The notes beneath the pieces were generated by a model. It saw only the letters and a program-made list of their open reading frames with translations. It made no database searches and was not told the DNA's origin. The translations under genes and the position numbers were made by a program. Positions 57,700-64,000 of a stretch of 64,000 nucleotides of DNA are shown one piece after another. Positions within the stretch are counted from its first letter, which is position 1. Each line of letters begins with the position of its first letter. Source of the DNA: Kingdonia uniflora (taxonomy: Eukaryota > Streptophyta > Magnoliopsida > Ranunculales > Circaeasteraceae); NCBI GenBank assembly GCA_014058105.1, contig JACGCM010001659.1:5639001-5703000 (forward strand), written 5' to 3'.

Positions 57700-59770
57700 A
57701 CATCAAAAGTATATACACCCTACATTTTTATAGATATGAAGTTAGGTATTTATACTTTTTTCTATCATCCTAAAAGATAAAGAAAACATGACAATTGTAA
57801 AGCAAGACGACATTAGATCCCTTAAGGAAGAAAAGTGATACTATATATGGATCAACAATCTCAATGATCCACTTTTAGAAGTCATGAAGAAAATAATAAA
57901 TAGAAAAAATCATAGGTTAAGCACACAGACCCCAATGTTAATGTGGTTAAAATCAAGGGCTACATCATAGAATAAAATCATACTTATAAAAAAATATTTC
58001 CCCCTCTACTCCTATATATAAAACCTACATGCAATTGGCAAGTTGGGCCCAAGTTACTCTATATGAAGAATCAAAAACTTCTTGTTAAAAAATGGCTTGT
58101 TTAAGGCTACTGCGATATTTTGCTGATTAAGTCAGTTTGTGCCAGAATTCAACTATGCTTAACAATCCATTTTCCTACAGTCGGTTTTGCAAGTTCTGGC
58201 CAAATCGTATAAATATTGTACTTACTATGTGCATGTATGCATTTTTGATACTTGCTTAGGGTTCGGGACTCCATCGAGGACAACAACCTGGAAGCCCTTT
58301 CAAAATTTATAATTTCATGTACTTATCTTATAATCCCATTGCTTATGAATTTCTCACAGTTAGTAAGTTCTAAGGCATTGAGCGCAATGAAATTCATGAA
58401 ACACTTATAGAGGTTAGAAACTTGAGAGTTAAGACCTAGAGGCAAAGCGTTGGTAAGAGAAAAGAGCGTTATTTGTGATATATGACTAAATGAATAGTGA
58501 AACATCGGAGTCGCGTGCATTGACATCAACGATTTATCCCTATCTTGAGAGTCTCGCGACGGACTCTGAACAAAGTAAAAAAATATTCAAATCAAAAAAT
58601 AATATGCTAAGTAAAAGAAGGGGTTTAGAGTACCTTAATTTAATTGCTTTCTTGGCTTATAATTTATTTACTTCGGTTTTCTCCGTTTCTTCATGCTTTA
58701 CCAAATCTGCTGCCAAAGAATGAAAAACATAAAGGTCTTAACCTGCACTTAAGTAAAAATATATATATTAGCACTGCAGATAAATTGTACTTAGTATACA
58801 GTAAGGCGCGAAAATATATTTTTCAATTCTCACAATAAAGACAAACCTATCGCTTTAACATATAATCATTTTAACACAACCTACCCCCGCCTGTAGTAGC
58901 CCAATCAGCTCCTTCCTAGATCTTCCCCTGAATGAAAGCCCCTCTACGACCATTTTATTCAGCAACCGACTAAGAGCCAAATACATTCTAACCTACTAAA
59001 ATTCTAGAGAAATTTTCTTTTATATCAATGATCATTGTCAAAGGGCTACTGCCAAACATAGCAATTTATTTTCCTCTCACACTGCTTAGCTGAGTAGACT
59101 CCAAGCACCCAAAAGTCTTGGGCCCATGATATAAAGATCCAGGCAGGGATGAAAGCTACAGAGATGGAAGTGGATGTGAACGTGAAAAATGAGGAAGTAG
59201 CTGCTTTTAGAAAATATTTTTCAAATATACACAACATTAATTAGTATGGACTGATAATATGGGTGTATACTGAGTTCAGAGAACTATGATTCTCTCGAAA
59301 TAGTATAGATACTGTCCTACATATATTAATTAACCGGTCTCAAAGAACGGGCTGTGTATCCACTTACTGACCTGGGTTACAGTGTAAGTCTCTATACTGG
59401 ATTCGTGACATGTAAAGACTACTTTACCATGTCCTGTATTTTACTATTGAAAACCATTTTCTTCTCTTGATCGACATAACTCTTCTGTAAATAGAATAAT
59501 TTAAAGTACATACTGTTTTCGTTGTCAACGCCATTTATGGCCCCTTTTATATACCTCAGAAAACTAAATTCTATTATGAAAGGAAACTAAAAGGATGGGT
59601 ATCCCAAATCGATATAACCCTTCTGTAAATAGAATAATCTAATGTACACATCGCTTACGTTGTCAATGCCATTTATGACCACTTTTATATAGCTCAGAAA
59701 ACTACATTCTTATATGAAGAGAATCCAAAAGTACGGGCATTCCAAATAAATGGGAATCATGGAGTAAAGT
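57700..59770. other. AT-rich, no gene recognised
   Basis: At 58860-58980 (minus) the stretch MVVEGLSFRGRSRKELIGLL is protein-like but isolated. Two related blocks, GxxATAACxCTTCTGTAAATAG then TATATxxCTCAGAAAACTA, lie at 59475-59570 and 59612-59705, an imperfect tandem duplication of about 135 bp. Confidence 0.4.
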
Positions 59771-59774
59771 GAAT

Positions 59775-59890
59775 ACCAGCTAGTTTGATTGGTAAGGTAT
59801 CCAGGAGTACCAGGGACCCGAAATCAACTCTTGACAGTAGCATGCTGATTTACCACTCTTGTAAAAAATGGCTCACTTTCCAAAAAAAAA
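59775..59890 (+). mobile_element. Candidate tRNA-derived SINE
   Basis: TAGTTTGATTGGTAAGG resembles a pol III A box, and AAATCAACTC about 40 bases later resembles a B box. A-rich runs follow at about 59864 and 59881. No clear target duplication, so the call is tentative. Confidence 0.35.
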
Positions 59891-60006
59891 TCACTAAATA
59901 GAAGTTGATGGAATAGTATTGATAATTAAGAATGAATCTATGTGTCATAATGCAGAGGAAGGAAAAAGAATGATAGGCATATATCTCTGTTACATAGTGT
60001 ACATAC

Positions 60007-60108
60007 CTTCCAGATGATGGTGGAACAGTCCCTTGAAGAAGATGCCAAGTATTTACCATTGTTCAAAAATTGTACAAACCAAACTTCATTCTTCTGGTCC
60101 TTTAGAAT
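60007..60108 (-). pseudogene. Orphan WD40 exon, WDR26-like
   Basis: 102 bp (34 codons, phase 0) between a TTGCAG-type acceptor and AAG|GTATGT. It reads ILKDQKNEVWFVQFLNNGKY then LASSSRDCSTIIWK, one WD40 blade matching plant WDR26 (usually HKNEVWFVQFSNNGKYLASAS), a scaffold of the GID/CTLH ubiquitin ligase. Both splice sites look good, but I found none of the neighbouring WD40 exons in the 5 kb downstream on that strand or before 60384. It may belong to a gene with very long introns (the copia LTR begins 276 bp upstream) or be a leftover exon. Confidence 0.65.
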
Positions 60109-60624
60109 CTGCAATGATGAAAATCTCAAATTATATTATGTGTGCATTTGAAGTGGTTAATTAGAAAAACAAATTGGTATGACAACAACCATAGTCAAAT
60201 GGATCAAATGAAATGTACTTTTACTTATGTGCCTTACAAAACATTACATCTTAAAGTTGATCAAAAAAATATTATATTACTTGATGCTTTCTTGAGGGTT
60301 CACCCTGGTCATCAAAGAGATGGTTGAACCCAAATATCTACCAAGCACCTTCAGGAGGACCAATGTATCAGGAATCAAGGTATTGTTGAATCTCATCCAG
60401 AAACATCCATTTTTGGAGTTTGCTTCATTTAGTATCTAGAGTAGGCGTCAGCATTTTCTCGTGGTTATCCGGCGTCAGTGAGTGCACGAGGAGGGACTAC
60501 AGTTGGACAGACTGACTCTGAACAGGTAAGTGGGTTTCTAACTCTTTGTTCTAAAAAGTCAACCCTATGCCTTTTACAGAGTATGAAAAACTAGTAAGAA
60601 TGTCTTCCTTTAGAAAATAGAGTT

Positions 60625-60915
60625 TCTATTCAAATAAACTATTTTCTATTCGAATAGAGATGGAAAGATTCCTTCTATTCGAATAAGATTCTGTCTATTC
60701 GAATAACTTGCCTCAGCGTGATTTCAAGCTTGGAAAGATTTCTTCTATTCGAATAGGATTTTGGTCTATTCGAATAACTTACCTTAGCGTGATTTCAAAG
60801 CTTGGAAAGATTCCTTATATTCGAATATGAATCCTTTATATCTGAATAACTCACTTCAGTGTGATTTCCAGCTTGATCTTATTCGAATAGGATTGTCTCT
60901 ATTCGAATAGAGCCC
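60625..60915. repeat. TATTCGAATA palindrome cluster in the copia LTR
   Basis: About eight ATTCGAAT palindromes, arranged in roughly 80-bp units that each include TTGGAAAGATTxCTT and GTGATTTCAAGC. Confidence 0.85.
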
Positions 60916-61579
60916 GTGTTTTTTGTTTCGTTATTTAAGACATACTTACCTTTTTTATCAATCACACTTTTAAAAAACCTATATTTTTAAGGGCTTGCTT
61001 TTGAGAGTGAAGAGAGATCTTCCTTGAGATATTCAAGAGAGAATCAAATCACTCAAATCTTGAATCAATCTATTGATCAAGAAACCTTAGTCATGCATTG
61101 AAGAACTTGAGCGATTCAAGACTTGGAACTTCGACAAAAGATTGAAGTGAGGCATTGCGAGAATGTGGGATTGATTGCAAGAAGATTACTTGGAAGAGAG
61201 ATAACCATGAGAGGTGCTTATCGAGTCTGTAGGTAATTAAATTCTTATAATTCTTTTTCATATAGTAGATTGTTTAGTTGTCGGGGATTCGACAGCGACC
61301 TGTGGGTTTTTCTCCTGAGTATGGTTTTCTCACAGGGTTACAAATCGTTGTATGCTTCTTTAATTTCTAACTACTTGTTTGACATTAGATAATTGGATTA
61401 ACTTGATTTAAGTTTATCTTAGGCCATTAATTTAGAGGAATTAGGACCTGACGATTTAGACCTAAAACAATCGAAATTGATTAGTCTCAAGCATCTAGGA
61501 ATTTCAATTAATATCAGAGCGGTCACACTTTGAGGTTTAACAACCTACACGTGGATCCCGGATAGTTTTCTTGAGAATA

Positions 61580-64000
61580 ATGAGTTACGAAAAGTTTGGA
61601 GGTCCTGTAAATCGCCCTCCACTCTTTGATGGCAAAGATTACCCATACTGGAAAGTCTGAATGGTTGCATTCTTACAATCAATCGAAGAAGATGTATGGA
61701 TTGCCATTGAGGATGGTTGGTCGCATCCTACTAAGATGCCAGGAGCACCAGGGGATTCCATAGAGGTCTGGAAACCTAGAAATCAATGGACAAAAGATGA
61801 AAAGGATGCCGCCGGCTATAATTCTAAAGGCCTCAATGCAATCTTTATGGCTGTGAGCCAAAGTGAGTTTTGACGTCTCTCTGCTATACCACTTTGAAAG
61901 AAGCTTGGGACATTCTAGTTCGAACTCATAAGGGCGATGATACAGTTAAGGAAAGTAAGCTACAAATGCTTACTTCACAATTTGAGAATATCAAAATGAG
62001 TGAAAATGAACCGTTTAATGAATTTTATGCGAGGCTAAGTGATATTTTAAACACTAGTGCCGCATTAGGAGCTCCTTATTCTGATGTTCAAAATTTTTGC
62101 AAAGTCCTAAGGTCTCTTCCTAAGAGCTTTAGGTCCAGACATGATGTTATCGTAGAGGCTCAAGATCTAAAAAAATTGAAGCCCGATACATTGGCTGGAA
62201 AATTACGAACGTTTAAACTTGAGATGAGGATGGAGAACCCTGAGAAGAATAAGAGTATTGCTTTCAAGTCTTCATCTTACTCCTCTTCTTCCAAGGGTTC
62301 TCGAGAGGTTGATCACTCATTTATCTCTGATGATGATGAAGGTTCAGATATAGATTCATCAATTGCTCTTATTAGTCAGCAGTTTCAAAAAATCTTGAAG
62401 AAACGACAGTTTCAAAAACAAGAACATAAAACAAGAGCAATCAATAAACTATAAACCACGACCTCATGATCGGGTCAAGACATATAACCGACAGACCAGC
62501 AATGATACTGAACTTAATCAAGTTGAATGCTTTAAATGTCACAAGTTTGCTCATTATGCCCATAGTTGTCCTAGTAAGAAATCTGGCACTAATCATAAAG
62601 CTATGGATATCAGTTTTACTTGAGATGACAGTGATGATGAACATGATAACAATGAGATTCATTCCCAAGTAGTTCATAACGGAAATTTTATTGCTTATCC
62701 TACTTTTCTTACTTGTGGCAATAGTAATTTTGATGTCTTTGAACTTGAAAATTCTGATGAAAATCAGAGTAATCAAGAACAAGATGAGTTTGATGACCCG
62801 ACTTTTGAGGACTTGTATGCTCAAACTTTCGCTAAGTGTATGAAACTAGGTAAATATAACAAAGTCTTGGCAGACCAAGTTGATACACTTACATGCGAAC
62901 TTCAAAGAAAAATTGAGAGTACAAGTCACGAGATAGATGTACTTGAGAATGAGAAACAGTATCTTAGTGACAAAGTTGTTTTTCTAGAAAAAGAAGTTAA
63001 TGATGTGAAAGAGAAAATGAAATCAATTTTGGACGAACTTCGTTTGGCCAAGCTTGATGTAGTTTTATCTCAGCAAAAACTTATGAAGTTTTGTCATGGG
63101 GCCAAGAACATTGATAAAATGTTATGTATGGGAAAGATAGACAGTGACAAAAGGGGATGGGATATAAGGAATCTTTTCTGAGTGCCAAGACTCCCCAAAT
63201 CATAGAGTTTGTGAAAGCAGCTGCTACTACCTCGTTTCCTAAACCTAACATGATATCCACTACTCATGATCATGCCCAAAGGGTTTCTTACTCTCAAATT
63301 TACTATTGTAGTCTATGTGATAGAAATGGACATATTGCATCGTACTGTAGATTTGTTAGACCTTATCAATCATATGTTCACCATTTTGATGGATATCGAT
63401 ATAATTCTAATGCAATGTCTACTAACATGAAACGTGAGAATGTATCTTGATGGTTTGCACAGGAAACTACAGGTCGAAGAACTTTTCAGAGCATTTGGGT
63501 ATGAAAGATGGATTTGGCACCTCAGATAAGGTATAATGTTGTACTAACTGCCCTGAATGCTTTTAAGTCAGTTCAATGATATATGGATAGTGGGTGTTCC
63601 CATCATATGACTGGTGATGAATCCAAATTTAGTTACCTGGAGAGTATTCAGGGAGGTGATGTTACATTTGGTGATGGAAGCACATCTCCTGTGGTTGGAA
63701 GGGGACAGGCCGAAGGACTTGGTACTCTGGTAATTGACAATGTTCTCTTGGTTAAGGGGCTGAAAGCGAATCTTCTGAGTGTCAACCAACTATGTGATAC
63801 GGATCATACTATTACATTTTCCAAAGGTGGGTGTGAGGTTTTGAACTCTCAAGGACAACATGTGATGCATGATGCTAGAACCGCTGATAATTGCTATGTT
63901 GTTCAACAAGAAGTTCTATTATGTAACAAAGCGAAACTAAATGATGTAGAGTTATGACATCAAAGGTTGGGACATATATACTTCAATGATTTGTCCAGGA
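61580..64000 (+). pseudogene. SIRE-type copia gag and protease/integrase start, broken
   Basis: Gag starts MSYEKFGGPVNRPPLFDGKD followed by YPYWK. The UBN2-type core reads KESKLQMLTSQFENIKMSEN and EPFNEFYARLSDILN. A CCHC knuckle (CFKCHKFAHYAHSC) lies at about 62530. A coiled-coil-like segment follows at 62813-63181 and a second knuckle CSLCDRNGHIASYC at about 63310. The protease motif YMDSGCSHHMTG is at 63583, and the GAG-pre-integrase HQRLGHIYFNDLS ends the window. Stops at 61658, 61871 and 63580 and before HQRLGH are TGA at sites where the family has Arg or Trp, the signature of C-to-T and G-to-A change. Frameshifts also occur. Confidence 0.88.

Larger units (their letters stand above)
60384..64000 (+). 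mobile_element. SIRE-type Ty1/copia element, 5' part, runs off the window
   Basis: A probable 5' LTR from about 60384 (TGTTGAATC) to 61506 (TTTCA) is followed by ATATCAGAGC, a one-base variant of the initiator-Met tRNA primer-binding site. Gag-pol then runs to the window edge. The LTR left border is inferred only from TGTTG and the typical length of about 1.1 kb. Many codons are lost to TGA, so this copy is dead. Confidence 0.8.

Overview
This is nuclear DNA from a flowering plant, almost certainly a dicot. It is AT-rich and intron-bearing, and it carries plant-only families: MIK2-like LRR receptor kinases, PPR proteins, a CSLC glucan synthase, DUF707 and an XTH exon. It also carries copia, LINE and hAT elements and a piece of chloroplast 23S rRNA. 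The species cannot be named from the sequence alone. The window is gene-poor. I see one clearly intact multi-exon gene, an LRR receptor kinase at 26513-30121, and one plausible small gene for a Gly/His-rich membrane-anchored protein at 44928-45524. Nearly everything else that codes is a pseudogene, an orphan exon or a transposon part.

Layout. 0.6-1.4 kb: class XII-type LRR pseudogene (minus). 2.1-3.7 kb: CSLC-type glucan synthase pseudogene (minus). 4.1-9.8 kb: a PPR pseudogene with a multi-exon DUF707 fragment embedded in it. A 2.26-kb DUF707-PPR block occurs twice in direct orientation, with a 450-bp chloroplast 23S rRNA fragment between the copies. 9.8-18.8 kb: long AT-rich stretch without a recognisable gene. 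18.8-21.1 kb: PPR pseudogene with three in-frame stops, then a pseudogene of a plant family of unknown function. 21.75-22.5 kb: hAT-like element.

23.9-44.8 kb: a tandem segmental duplication carrying two LRR receptor kinase copies. Copy 1 is intact. Copy 2 is dead: a copia element sits in its signal-peptide codons, and it has stops, frameshifts and two fewer 48-residue LRR units. A Pif1/Helitron-type helicase tail lies between them. 44.8-53.9 kb: two paralogous Gly/His-rich genes separated by two hAT-like elements (one holding an XTH first exon) and a 5'-truncated LINE. The second paralog is split by a solo LTR. 53.9-60.4 kb: mostly non-coding, with a palindrome-rich AT repeat and an orphan WDR26-like exon. 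60.4-64 kb: left part of a SIRE-type copia element running off the window.

The genes do not form a pathway. The region reads as a decaying receptor-kinase cluster in transposon-rich chromatin. Many nonsense changes are C-to-T or G-to-A, as expected from deamination of methylated cytosine. I found no convincing new biological system. The most interesting points are the hAT element carrying the XTH exon, the plastid rRNA at the duplication junction, the change in LRR unit number between the twin kinases, and the solo-LTR split of the second Gly/His-rich gene.
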